This document shows, in pieces, positions 7,711 through 15,345 of a DNA stretch of 22,931 nucleotides. Source of the DNA: ANME-2 cluster archaeon (GTDB lineage Archaea > Halobacteriota > Methanosarcinia > Methanosarcinales > Methanocomedenaceae). Location of the stretch: contig JAMJFQ010000020.1 in NCBI GenBank assembly GCA_023544605.1, positions 1-22,931 on the forward strand, given 5' to 3'. A program made the position numbers and the translations under genes. The notes under the pieces are model-generated. The model saw only the letters and a program-made list of their open reading frames with translations, did not search any database and was not told the origin of the DNA. Every line of letters begins with the position of its first letter. Position 1 is the first letter of the stretch.

Positions 7711-7941
7711 ATGGTTGAAGAGGAATATGTCTACGGCCGTGGAGTTCCCATGGTGGTTAAACCGCCTGCATCTGGAGTTTTCGATAAACTTGTTGAGAAT
7801 ATCAGGTACAAGGGACAGCTTATCGCCAGGAACCAAAAACTGGATTCTGGTGTTGCTGCTGGCTTCGAGGGTCTTGTCATTGGATTTCTATTTGCCGTAA
7901 TTATGATAGGACTGCCCATTGTTCTCAGGGGAGGTATGTAA
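7711..7941 (+). CDS. mtrF: Tetrahydromethanopterin S-methyltransferase subunit F
   Basis: The 76-residue protein starts MVEEEYVYGRGVPMVVKPPASGVFDKLVENIRYKGQLIARNQKLDSG and ends in one membrane helix (GFLFAVIMIGLPIVLRGGM). The N-terminal half resembles the C-terminal region of MtrA, as is typical for this small subunit. The ATG at 7711 lies one base after the mtrA stop, and a GGAGG-like motif overlaps the mtrA end. A longer frame from 7672 would run inside mtrA and is not needed. Confidence 0.92.
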   Translation: MVEEEYVYGRGVPMVVKPPASGVFDKLVENIRYKGQLIARNQKLDSGVAAGFEGLVIGFLFAVIMIGLPIVLRGGM

Positions 7942-7942
7942 T

Positions 7943-8236
7943 ATGCCTGAAAATACCGTTCCTGAGATCATAGTGGATCCAATAGATTATCAGGAGGTCA
8001 TAAAGAAACTTGACCTCATTGATCAGAAAATTGAATTCACTAACAGTGAGATGCAGCAAAGAATGGGTAAACGACTGGGCCGAGATATCGGAATACTGTA
8101 CGGTATCTGTATTGGACTAATACTTGTGGTAATGTATCTGTTAGTAGTGACCACACTGGGATTATCTCCCACAACTTCGGTTCAATTACAGGAGGGTGAA
8201 AACCTTTTGGCAGCAGTAATAAGAATATTGTTTTGA
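7943..8236 (+). CDS. mtrG: Tetrahydromethanopterin S-methyltransferase subunit G, with C-terminal extension
   Basis: The 97-residue protein has the MtrG pattern: a charged helical N-terminus (VIKKLDLIDQKIEFTNSEMQQRMGKRLGRDIGILYG) and one membrane helix (about residues 52-72, ICIGLILVVMYLLVVTTLG). Homologues usually end soon after this helix, at roughly 70-85 residues. This one continues with about 23 residues, SPTTSVQLQEGENLLAAVIRILF. The last part could form an amphipathic or membrane-surface helix. The start at 7943 follows the mtrF stop by one base. A GAGGTG ribosome binding site for mtrH overlaps its end. Confidence 0.9.
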   Translation: MPENTVPEIIVDPIDYQEVIKKLDLIDQKIEFTNSEMQQRMGKRLGRDIGILYGICIGLILVVMYLLVVTTLGLSPTTSVQLQEGENLLAAVIRILF

Positions 8237-8247
8237 GGTGATAATAG

Positions 8248-9186
8248 ATGTTCAGATATGATAAAGAACAGGAAGTCTTTAATTTTGGCGGCGTAAAGAT
8301 GGGAGGACAGCCGGGAGAGTATCCTACTGTCCTGATAAGTACCATGTTCTACGGCAAGCACAAAATTGTGAGTGACGAAGATAAAGGTATATTTGATAAA
8401 GATAAGGCTGAAGAATTATGGAAAACCCAGGAAGAGATGGGAGACCAGACAGGTATACCTTATATTAACCAGATCGTAGGCGAAACACCAGAGGCTATTA
8501 AGAAATTTATAGACTGGTTCATCGAAGTGGATGATGCAACAGCATTCCTTATTGATTCCTCAGCAGGTGATGTGAGAGCAGCAGCTGCAGCGTACTGTAC
8601 AGAGATAGGCGTGGCAGATAGGGCCATACACAATTCTATCAACGCCAGTGTCAATGAGGAAGAGATAACAGCGGTCAGGGAAAGTGACCTGGACGCAGCT
8701 ATTGTGCTGGCATTCAATGCCACTGACCCTACAGTGAAAGGCAAGATGGACATCCTTGAGGTTGGCGGAACAGGCCAGGCTAAAGGAATGCTCGATGTAG
8801 CCAAGGATTGCGGTATAACCCGACCGATCATTGATGTAGCTGCTATGCCTCCTGGTGCAGGTTCTGGTGCCACCATACGGTCGATCATGGCTGTTAAGGG
8901 ACATCTGGGACTGCCAACAGGCGGCGGTTTCCATAACATGGCATCTGCATGGGATTGGCTCAAGAAGTTCAAGAAAGAACATAAGGAAGCCTATATGCCC
9001 ACAGATATCGGAACTAATCTCGTGGCTCAGATCGTAGGTGCAGACTGCTTACTGTACGGTCCCATCGAGAATGTCAGGTCCGTGTTCCCGGCAGTTGCGC
9101 TGGTAGATATCATGCTGGCTGAAACTGCTCACGAGTTGGGTATCGATACACTGGATCCAAACCATCCTATCAATAAACTGGTGTGA
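8248..9186 (+). CDS. mtrH: Tetrahydromethanopterin S-methyltransferase subunit H (methyltransferase)
   Basis: MtrH is the soluble TIM-barrel subunit that transfers the methyl group between methyl-tetrahydromethanopterin and the cobalt of MtrA. The 312-residue sequence opens MFRYDKEQEVFNFGGVKMGGQPGEYPTVLIS. It contains FLIDSSAGDVRAAAAAYCTEIGVADRAIHNSINASV (about 92-127), AIVLAFNATDPTVKGKMDIL, and MPPGAGSGATIRSIMAVKGHLGLPTGGGFHN, all family hallmarks. GAGGTG (8235-8240) gives a good ribosome binding site. The stop codon lies inside the terminator hairpin, so the operon ends here. Confidence 0.96.
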   Translation: MFRYDKEQEVFNFGGVKMGGQPGEYPTVLISTMFYGKHKIVSDEDKGIFDKDKAEELWKTQEEMGDQTGIPYINQIVGETPEAIKKFIDWFIEVDDATAFLIDSSAGDVRAAAAAYCTEIGVADRAIHNSINASVNEEEITAVRESDLDAAIVLAFNATDPTVKGKMDILEVGGTGQAKGMLDVAKDCGITRPIIDVAAMPPGAGSGATIRSIMAVKGHLGLPTGGGFHNMASAWDWLKKFKKEHKEAYMPTDIGTNLVAQIVGADCLLYGPIENVRSVFPAVALVDIMLAETAHELGIDTLDPNHPINKLV

Positions 9187-9226
9187 AAACACCGGTTTAT
9201 TTTTTTTTTTTTTTTTATTTTTTTTT
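9172..9226 (+). terminator. Hairpin plus T-tract terminator of the mtr operon
   Basis: TAAACTGGTGT (9174-9184) pairs with ACACCGGTTTA (9189-9199), with one G-U pair, around a GAAA loop of the GNRA type. Two more A-T pairs extend the stem outward. Seventeen T (9200-9216), one A and nine T follow. The mtrH stop codon TGA (9184-9186) spans the stem-loop junction. The structure has the layout of a bacterial intrinsic terminator; in archaea the T-tract alone often suffices. Confidence 0.8.
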
Positions 9227-9252
9227 CCTGACTGGCTATTGCCTACAGGAAG

Positions 9253-9264
9253 TTTTTATTATAC
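9253..9264 (+). promoter_or_regulatory. Probable TATA element of the Fe-S/fwdB/fwdD genes
   Basis: A TTTTTATTATAC stretch lies about 75-85 bases before the ATG at 9338. It is the best TATA candidate between the mtr terminator and the iron-sulfur protein gene. Start of transcription would be near 9285. Weak, position-based inference. Confidence 0.35.
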
Positions 9265-9337
9265 TCTATACCATCTATAACTCCATTCAATTTACGGCCC
9301 ATTTGTAACAGTTGCATCCTTACTGAGGGGTTATACA

Positions 9338-9799
9338 ATGACAAGTGCGATGGAAATATATCAATTACTTCCCAAAACCAACTGCAAAGAATGTGGCGAG
9401 TCCACTTGCATGGCATTTGGTGTGGCACTGCTCTCTGGTAGCAGGAAGTTTACCGAATGCCCACCCCTGATGAAAGAAGAGAAGTACATTGATTCAAAGC
9501 AGAAACTCGAAGAGATACTAAAACCATTGGAAGGAGCGCATGAGACGGGACTCATCATACACGATGAACTCTGTTCAGGGTGCGGGAACTGCGTAGTAGC
9601 CTGTCCAGTGGATGTAGCCAATGACCCCCACAGTTCTGGCAGGGGATTCGGTCCTTCCAATGATAAGGTTATTTTCAGGGTGGTTGACGGCAAGGTGAAA
9701 GCTGCTAATATCAAAGAATGCAGGCGGTTTGGCAAGGATAAAATACTTTGCAGAGCATGTATCGACCCCTGTCCAACGGAAGCTATCGAGTTCGTGTGA
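9338..9799 (+). CDS. Two-part iron-sulfur protein: Fe-S domain (Cdh/Acs-gamma type) plus 2x[4Fe-4S] ferredoxin, FwdG-like
   Basis: The N-terminal part carries NCKECGESTCMAFGVALL...C (Cys16, 19, 24, 41). This is the single [4Fe-4S] domain also found at the start of acetyl-CoA decarbonylase/synthase gamma subunits. After a helical linker (about 45-70) comes a ferredoxin domain with CSGCGNCVVACP (Cys79, 82, 85, 89) and a second set, Cys128 and CRACIDPCP (138, 141, 145). Total length is 153 residues. GAGGGG (9325-9330) precedes the ATG. Because fwdB starts 9 bases after its stop, it most likely feeds electrons to formylmethanofuran dehydrogenase in the place of FwdG/FwdF. The partner is an inference from gene order. 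Confidence 0.82.
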   Translation: MTSAMEIYQLLPKTNCKECGESTCMAFGVALLSGSRKFTECPPLMKEEKYIDSKQKLEEILKPLEGAHETGLIIHDELCSGCGNCVVACPVDVANDPHSSGRGFGPSNDKVIFRVVDGKVKAANIKECRRFGKDKILCRACIDPCPTEAIEFV

Positions 9800-9807
9800 G
9801 GCTGAAT

Positions 9808-11058
9808 ATGACAGAAATGGTGACATGGACCTGTACCGGATGCGCACTGCTGTGTGAGGATATTCAAGTACGGGTAGATAATAACCGAATTGAGCAGGTT
9901 GAGCATGCCTGCCTTAAAGGTAAGGCACGGATTTTCGGGTGTAAACATGTTGCTGTTCCTGCAGTCAATGGCGCTGGTGTCAGTATTGACGATGCTATAA
10001 ACGAAGCTGCCCGGATACTAAAAGGAGCAAAAAACCCGCTGCTCTATGGGTGGAGCAATTCCACATCCGAAGCACAGATGGCAGGTATTGAACTGGCCCG
10101 TACATTAGGGGGTGTTCTGGATTCCACATCTTCATTCTGCCAGGGTATTACCATAAACGAAATAATAAAGGGGACAATTCCATCGTGTACACTGGAGGAA
10201 GTCCGGGAGCAAGCTGATGTTATGATCTTCTGGGGTGCCAACCCCATGAGCTCCCACCCTCGCCACCTTTCAAGGTACTCATATTTTCCGAGGGGTGAAT
10301 TGAGGCAGCGAGGATATGAAGAAGACAGGACAGCCATTTCAATAGATGTCTGGCAGTCAAGGACCGCCAAGATATGCAAAGATAAGTTTTACCGGATACC
10401 CCCCGGGGGTGATGCAGAATTTATGAGGGGGCTGATGGACGGATTATCTGGTCGTGTACCAAAATTATCCTTTGACTTTGATGTTAAACGCATACTTGAA
10501 CTGGCAGCCGTTTTGAAGAAAGCTGAGTTTGGCGTCATATTTGCAGGGCTTGGACTGGTTTATTCCATGAAAGAAGACTTTGGTCTTTTATCAGAGTTTA
10601 TGGATACATTGAACCGTTTCTCCAATTATTCACTGATACCCATGGCAGGTCATTTCAACATGCGTGGTTTTAATCAAAATCTGTATGATGAGACCGGGTA
10701 TATTTACCGGGTGAAGTTCGTTGATGGAAAGGCAGCATCTGGTGTTGAGTTTTCTGTTGTGGAGCAGATAAAACATGGTGCTGATGCGGTGCTTGTAGTG
10801 GGGTCAGACCCGCTGGCAAGCCTTCCTGCTTCGATATCAAGACGATTGAAAGATATTCCTGTTATCCTGATCGACCCATGCATGAACCTGACATCCCAGG
10901 TAGCTGATGTCACTATTCCCTGCAGTACTTCTGGTATAGAGGTAGGAGGTACCGCGGTACGCATGGATGGTAAAAGCATGGAGATCTCACCTCTTGTTCA
11001 GGGAGTGAACATGTCAGATGAGATGGTAATAAAACGTATCATAGAGGAGGTGGGGTGA
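9808..11058 (+). CDS. fwdB: Formylmethanofuran dehydrogenase subunit B (catalytic pterin subunit)
   Basis: FwdB holds a [4Fe-4S] cluster and the molybdo/tungsto-pterin that interconverts CO2 and formate for formyl-methanofuran formation, or the reverse. The 416-residue protein starts MTEMVTWTCTGCALLCEDIQV. Cys9, 12, 16 and 35 form the cluster motif, and Cys111 in DSTSSFCQG is the expected metal ligand (selenocysteine in some relatives). The segment VMIFWGANPMSSHPRHLSRYS (near residues 140-160) is typical of the family. I chose the ATG at 9808, with TGAGG 6 bases upstream, over an upstream frame inside the previous gene. Whether Mo or W is used cannot be told. It overlaps fwdD by one base. Confidence 0.93.
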   Translation: MTEMVTWTCTGCALLCEDIQVRVDNNRIEQVEHACLKGKARIFGCKHVAVPAVNGAGVSIDDAINEAARILKGAKNPLLYGWSNSTSEAQMAGIELARTLGGVLDSTSSFCQGITINEIIKGTIPSCTLEEVREQADVMIFWGANPMSSHPRHLSRYSYFPRGELRQRGYEEDRTAISIDVWQSRTAKICKDKFYRIPPGGDAEFMRGLMDGLSGRVPKLSFDFDVKRILELAAVLKKAEFGVIFAGLGLVYSMKEDFGLLSEFMDTLNRFSNYSLIPMAGHFNMRGFNQNLYDETGYIYRVKFVDGKAASGVEFSVVEQIKHGADAVLVVGSDPLASLPASISRRLKDIPVILIDPCMNLTSQVADVTIPCSTSGIEVGGTAVRMDGKSMEISPLVQGVNMSDEMVIKRIIEEVG

Positions 11059-11465
11059 TGCCAGTGGATGTTGGAAAATTCATTAAGGCCCCTGATTATG
11101 ACATTAAGGTTATTACGTACAGGGACGTGTTCCAGGCTGTCGCCTGTGAAGAGGACTATACTGGTGATGAATGCCGGGAAATGTCAGCGGTGATAGTGCT
11201 GGATGCGGCAGAGATGAAGCGAATGGGGTTCCATGAAGGAAAAAATGTCAGGCTGACATCAAAATGGGGCAGTGTAGTTGTCATGATCAAAAAATCACCC
11301 CGGGAAGAGCAAAAAGGTTTGGGTTTTATGGTCAATAGTCCCTGGTCCAATGCATTGGTCTCGGATGAGATGCTCAACGGGATACCAGAGTTTAAGGACA
11401 TTGAAGTAAAGATCACAGGATCAAATGATGAAATAACCAGTATCAAAGAACTCTTTATGCTATGA
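11058..11465 (+). CDS. fwdD: Formylmethanofuran dehydrogenase subunit D (pterin dinucleotide-binding)
   Basis: The 135-residue protein is a molybdopterin-dinucleotide-binding domain, the part that is C-terminal in other formate dehydrogenase-like enzymes but separate in Fwd. SAVIVLDAAEMKRMGFHEGKNVRLTSKWGSVVVMIKKS (about 43-80) is the beta-barrel signature, followed by FMVNSPWSNALVSDEMLNGIPEFKDIEVKI. The ATG at 11058 overlaps the fwdB stop (TGATG), and GGAGG lies 7 bases upstream; a GTG three bases earlier is less likely. fwdA, fwdC and other subunits are not in this window, so the complex is completed elsewhere. Confidence 0.9.
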   Translation: MPVDVGKFIKAPDYDIKVITYRDVFQAVACEEDYTGDECREMSAVIVLDAAEMKRMGFHEGKNVRLTSKWGSVVVMIKKSPREEQKGLGFMVNSPWSNALVSDEMLNGIPEFKDIEVKITGSNDEITSIKELFML

Positions 11466-11480
11466 AACACAAGTATGGAT

Positions 11481-11508
11481 AATAGATTTTGCTCGTGCAA
11501 TCTCTATT
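11481..11508. other. Short imperfect stem-loop after fwdD
   Basis: AATAGA (11481-11486) pairs with TCTATT (11503-11508), and TTGC (11489-11492) pairs with GCAA (11497-11500), around TCGT with a small internal bulge. No T-tract follows on either strand. It could mark an mRNA 3' end or be incidental. Confidence 0.3.
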
Positions 11509-11575
11509 GAAATACGTTGTTGATGGGCCTGAATGTCTATTATTGTGACCAGGACCGTTGACCTGGAAGATGGTG

Positions 11576-11842
11576 TTAAGAGAATTTGGTAACATCCCTT
11601 GTTATCAGTTCGAGAACATATTCTGGACTTTCGCTATGGTTCCCGTCTTTTCTTAGAAGTTCAATTCTTCTCGCCAACTTTTCTCCCACTACATCAATCT
11701 TGGCCGCTTTTTCAATGGCAGCAATGAACTGTCCGTCAAATTCATGAGTCGGTGTGACTTTTTCGATATCATGGTCTGAAGCAAGAATTAGTATTCCCAT
11801 ACCACGCTCTATCTTATAGGGGTATAACTCCTCTACCGCCAT
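11576..11842 (-). CDS. Unrecognised ORF, possibly a gene remnant
   Basis: The 88-residue reading from ATG 11842 begins MAVEELYPYKIERGMGILILASDHDIEKVTP and continues with a charged helical part, AAIEKAAKIDVVGEKLARRIELLRKDG. The frame also has a TTG at 11848 and stays open upstream to a stop near 11880 (reading ...LGRISLILYMAVEEL), without a well-placed ribosome binding site. This suggests either a mis-set start or the 3' part of a formerly longer gene. It has no membrane segment, cysteines or recognisable catalytic motif. It converges with fwdD and lies downstream of ilvC in the same direction, separated from it by a terminator. I do not recognise the family. Confidence 0.4.
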   Translation of the reverse strand: MAVEELYPYKIERGMGILILASDHDIEKVTPTHEFDGQFIAAIEKAAKIDVVGEKLARRIELLRKDGNHSESPEYVLELITRDVTKFS

Positions 11843-11973
11843 GTACAATATTAACGATATTCTTCCTAAATCCTCCGCCTATTAACTCATCCAGTCCGTC
11901 CCATCTTTCCTAAATAAGTCTGGAGATTTTCTCATACGTTCTGAGTGAAGATAAGAGCACCTTTCATGGTGAT

Positions 11974-12014
11974 AAAAAAGTAAAAAAACCTGGTTCAATC
12001 AGGATTGAGCCAGG
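11974..12014 (-). terminator. Hairpin plus T-tract terminator of the ilv operon
   Basis: On the minus strand CCTGGCTCAATC and GATTGAACCAGG pair with one C-A mismatch around a very short loop. They are followed by seven T (11982-11988) and, two bases later, six more (11974-11979). The ilvC stop codon (11995-11997) lies within the 3' arm of the stem. The layout is the same as at the mtr operon end. Confidence 0.7.
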
Positions 12015-12990
12015 GCATCATTGCGCGCAATTTCCTGCCAACGACTTCAATAGGATGCTCGTTCTCCATGCGTTCCATGGCCTTTAGCACCGGGCTGTTA
12101 ACCTTCCCCTCAAGCACGAACTCCCTGGCAAACTCACCGCTCTGGATCCTGTACAGGGCCTCTTCCATTGCGATCCTTGACTCTTCGTTTATGATCTGTG
12201 GCCCTACGGTCATACCGCCATATTCTGCAGTGTTCGACACGGAATCCCACATCTTGGCAAGCCCGCCCTCGTGTATGAGGTCAACGATAAGCTTCAATTC
12301 ATGCAGGGTCTCAAAATAAGCTATCTCGGGCTGGTATCCAGCATCAACCAGTGTCTCGAATGAAGCCTTGATCAAGCTGACCACACCACCACACAGGTCC
12401 ACCTGCTCACCGAACAGGTCGGTCTCGGTCTCCTCCAAAAACGTGGTCTCAATAACACCGGCCCTGGTGCAGCCAATACCCCTTGCATATGCTAATCCGA
12501 TCTCCCTGGCTTTCCCGGTAGCATCCTGCTGAACTGCCAACAGTCCTGGTACACCATTCCCTTCCACATAGGTTCGCCTGACCAGGTGCCCGGGACTCTT
12601 AGGAGCTACCATGAACACATCTACATCTTCTGGTGGTACGATCTGGTTAAAATGGATATTGAATCCATGGGAAAAAGACAGCGCATTCCCTGACTTAAGA
12701 TTGGGGGAAATATCCTTGTCATATATGCTCGCAGCTATCTCATCAGGCACCAGCATCTGAATGATATCAGCGCTTGCCGCTGCTTCGGCTACTGTCTTGA
12801 CATTCAAGCCATCAGCTTGGGCCTTTGCCCATGAACTGCTGCCTTCCCTGAGGCCAACCACTACGTTTAGCCCTGAATCATGCAGGTTCTGTGCCTGGGC
12901 ATGACCCTGGCTTCCGTATCCAATCACTGCTATGGTCTTACCGTTCAGTACACCAAGGTCGGCATCTGAATCATAATACATCTTTACCAT
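11995..12990 (-). CDS. ilvC: Ketol-acid reductoisomerase (NAD(P)H)
   Basis: IlvC converts acetolactate or acetohydroxybutyrate into the dihydroxy acid precursors of valine, leucine and isoleucine. The 331-residue class I protein has the N-terminal Rossmann motif VIGYGSQGHAQAQNLHDSG (about 22-40), a nucleotide-specificity loop near GLREGSSSW, and the catalytic metal-binding segment ETDLFGEQVDLCGGV of the knotted C-terminal domain. A GGAGAG ribosome binding site precedes the ATG on the minus strand. It is the last gene of the branched-chain operon, 59 bases after ilvN, and its stop is embedded in the terminator stem. Confidence 0.96.
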   Translation of the reverse strand: MVKMYYDSDADLGVLNGKTIAVIGYGSQGHAQAQNLHDSGLNVVVGLREGSSSWAKAQADGLNVKTVAEAAASADIIQMLVPDEIAASIYDKDISPNLKSGNALSFSHGFNIHFNQIVPPEDVDVFMVAPKSPGHLVRRTYVEGNGVPGLLAVQQDATGKAREIGLAYARGIGCTRAGVIETTFLEETETDLFGEQVDLCGGVVSLIKASFETLVDAGYQPEIAYFETLHELKLIVDLIHEGGLAKMWDSVSNTAEYGGMTVGPQIINEESRIAMEEALYRIQSGEFAREFVLEGKVNSPVLKAMERMENEHPIEVVGRKLRAMMPWLNPD

Positions 12991-13049
12991 TTATTATCTC
13001 TCCTGTACTTGAAATTAAATTAATTCTGTCACTTAACTATAACCACTTA

Positions 13050-13547
13050 CTATTTTTCTAATTTCACCGTCTTAGCACCCCGGTTCATAGAGACTTTACC
13101 GGTACGTACCACTTCTATAATACCGAAATTGCGCAAAAGCTTCTCAATAGCATCGATCTTGTCTCCGGTACCGGTTATAGATACGATCATGGTCTTGATC
13201 CCTACATCCACGATCTGTGCCCTGAAAACGTCCACTATCTGTATGACCTCAGAACGATTACCTTTATCTACCTTCACCTTGAAGAGGGCAAGTTCACGCC
13301 CAATTGCATCAGCCGGACTCAGGTCACTGACCTTTATTACATCGATGAGCTTGTTCAACTGTTTGGTTACCTGGTCCAGCACACGGTCGTCACCCGACAC
13401 TACAATGGTCATTCTTGATATATCGGGGTTATCGGTGATGCCAACAGCAAGGCTCTCTATATTGAATCCCCTGCGGCTGAACAGTCCAGCCACCCTTGCC
13501 AGTACACCCGGCCTGTTCTCAACCAGCACTGCCAGCGTATGTTTCAT
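13050..13547 (-). CDS. ilvN: Acetolactate synthase small (regulatory) subunit
   Basis: The 165-residue protein has an N-terminal ACT domain, MKHTLAVLVENRPGVLARVAGLFSRRGFNIESLAVG (about 1-36) through about residue 75. A C-terminal regulatory domain follows, with ELALFKVKVDKGNRSEVIQIVDVFRAQIVDVG. The subunit activates the catalytic IlvB and mediates feedback by branched-chain amino acids, usually valine, bound between ACT domains. It overlaps ilvB by four bases (ATGA), which fits translational coupling of a stoichiometric complex. Length is normal for the archaeal/bacterial family. Confidence 0.95.
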   Translation of the reverse strand: MKHTLAVLVENRPGVLARVAGLFSRRGFNIESLAVGITDNPDISRMTIVVSGDDRVLDQVTKQLNKLIDVIKVSDLSPADAIGRELALFKVKVDKGNRSEVIQIVDVFRAQIVDVGIKTMIVSITGTGDKIDAIEKLLRNFGIIEVVRTGKVSMNRGAKTVKLEK

Positions 13548-15244
13548 AACTGATCCTCCAGGTCAAGTATCTCATTAATGGCCGCACCTGCAGGGACCAT
13601 TGGGTACACATTTTCTTCCCGCTCTACCACAAAGTCAATAACAGTTGGCCGCCCCGATTCCACGGCTTCTTTCAGTGCAGGTCTTACCTCTTCAGGTTTC
13701 GTGACCCTGAGACCCAACGCACCATAAGCCTCTGCCAGTTTGACAAAGTCAACACTGTCATCTATGCAGGTAAAGGAATACCTCTGTTCAAAGAACAACT
13801 CCTGCCACTGTCGGACCATGCCTAAAAATCCATTGTTGAAGATTGCCACGATAACCGGAATATCGTTCTGTACCACTGTAGCAAGCTCCTGGCTGTTCAT
13901 CTGGAACGAACCGTCACCGGCAATATCGAATACGACCTTATCAGGCCGTCCCATCTTGACACCCATGGCAGCAGGGAAACCATAACCCATAGTACCCAAG
14001 CCCCCTGAGGATATGAAAGTCCTCGGCTCCTTATACTTGAAATATTGTGCCGCCCACATCTGGTTTTGTCCAACCTCGGTCACAATGATGCTGTCAGGAT
14101 ACATATCACATATCTGCTCCATGATGTATTGGGGCTTCAACGTCCCATCCTGTTTATAATGCAATGGATATTGTTTTTTCCATTTATTGACCTTCTTGAT
14201 CCAGCTGGCGGTCCGGGTCTGACCTTTCAGGTCCTCCTTGATAAATTCCACAAGCATATTCAAGATTGATCTTGCATCGCCCACTATAGGTATATCCACC
14301 CGTACGTTCTTACTTATCTCTGCCGGGTCGATGTCGATATGAATTATCTTTGCATTGGGAGCAAAGGACTCGATCTTGCCAGTCACCCTGTCATCGAACC
14401 TGACACCTACAGATATCAGCACATCGGATTCCTGGATAGAATAATTGGCATATTTTGTACCATGCATGCCAGGCATCCCGATACACAATGGATGGTCATC
14501 CGGAAATGCGCCTTTGCCCATGAGAGTGGTGGTCACAGGTGCATTAATGGTCTGGGCCAGTTCCATCAGTTCATCAGTGGCCCCGGCTATGATTATCCCG
14601 CCTCCCACATATAACACTGGCTGCTTGGCCTTAGAAATGACATCTGCGGCCCTTTTTACCTGTTTCTTGTGTCCAATTTTGGTAGGTTTGTATCCCCGCA
14701 GTTCAACGCTTTCAGGATACTCAAAATCCAGTTCATCAGTAGTAATGTCTTTTGGTATATCGACAAGCACCGGACCTGGCCTGCCAGTTGAAGCGATATG
14801 GAAAGCCTCTTTTATGATACGTGGCAGGTCGTTGACATCAGTTACCAGATAGTTATGCTTGGTAATAGGAAGGGTAATACCAGTGATATTTGCCTCCTGG
14901 AAGGCATCATTCCCTATCATGCTACTTGGTACCTGTCCTGTAATGGCGACCATGGGTACTGAGTCCATGTAGGCGGTAGCAATGCCTGTGACCAGGTTCG
15001 TAGCTCCGGGTCCTGAAGTTGCCAGGCAGACGCCCACCTTACCAGTGGCACGTGCATACCCGTCTGCAGCATGTGCTGCTGCCTGTTCATGCCTGACAAG
15101 TATATGGTTTATGTCGGCATCGAACATTTCATCATAAATAGGTAGTAGTACACCGCCGGGATATCCGAACAGAACGTCCACTTTTTCGGCATACAGAGAT
15201 TCGATAAGGGCTTTGGCCCCGGTCATTCTCGTCTTTTTACCCAT
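13544..15244 (-). CDS. ilvB: Acetolactate synthase large (catalytic) subunit
   Basis: The 566-residue enzyme is thiamine-diphosphate dependent. It condenses two pyruvates, or pyruvate with 2-oxobutyrate. The catalytic Glu sits in LVRHEQAAAHAADGYARATG (Glu53). The middle domain has the FAD-binding type sequence SVGVRFDDRVTGK. The C-terminal ThDP/Mg motif is GDGSFQMNSQELATVVQNDIPVIVAIFNNG. A GGAGG motif precedes the ATG at 15244; an internal Met six residues in is a possible alternative start. It is the second gene of the operon, 101 bases after the LeuA/CimA-family gene, an interval with a ribosome binding site but no clear promoter. Confidence 0.96.
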   Translation of the reverse strand: MGKKTRMTGAKALIESLYAEKVDVLFGYPGGVLLPIYDEMFDADINHILVRHEQAAAHAADGYARATGKVGVCLATSGPGATNLVTGIATAYMDSVPMVAITGQVPSSMIGNDAFQEANITGITLPITKHNYLVTDVNDLPRIIKEAFHIASTGRPGPVLVDIPKDITTDELDFEYPESVELRGYKPTKIGHKKQVKRAADVISKAKQPVLYVGGGIIIAGATDELMELAQTINAPVTTTLMGKGAFPDDHPLCIGMPGMHGTKYANYSIQESDVLISVGVRFDDRVTGKIESFAPNAKIIHIDIDPAEISKNVRVDIPIVGDARSILNMLVEFIKEDLKGQTRTASWIKKVNKWKKQYPLHYKQDGTLKPQYIMEQICDMYPDSIIVTEVGQNQMWAAQYFKYKEPRTFISSGGLGTMGYGFPAAMGVKMGRPDKVVFDIAGDGSFQMNSQELATVVQNDIPVIVAIFNNGFLGMVRQWQELFFEQRYSFTCIDDSVDFVKLAEAYGALGLRVTKPEEVRPALKEAVESGRPTVIDFVVEREENVYPMVPAGAAINEILDLEDQL

Positions 15245-15345
15245 CTATATTATTCCTCCAATTATTGTTATCAATTATGTTTATCAACCCTTCATAACCT
15301 GTATTGAGGTAGTGGTTTTACTACATTAATGTTGTCATCATGCTG

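Noticed and set aside
9200..9226. Long T run as evidence of a misassembly
   Set aside because: It follows a proper hairpin at an operon end, so a terminator explains it. The exact number of T could still be imprecise.
9748..9807. Upstream extension of fwdB to 9748
   Set aside because: It would overlap the iron-sulfur gene by 52 bases. The ATG at 9808 has a well-spaced TGAGG and the conserved N-terminus.
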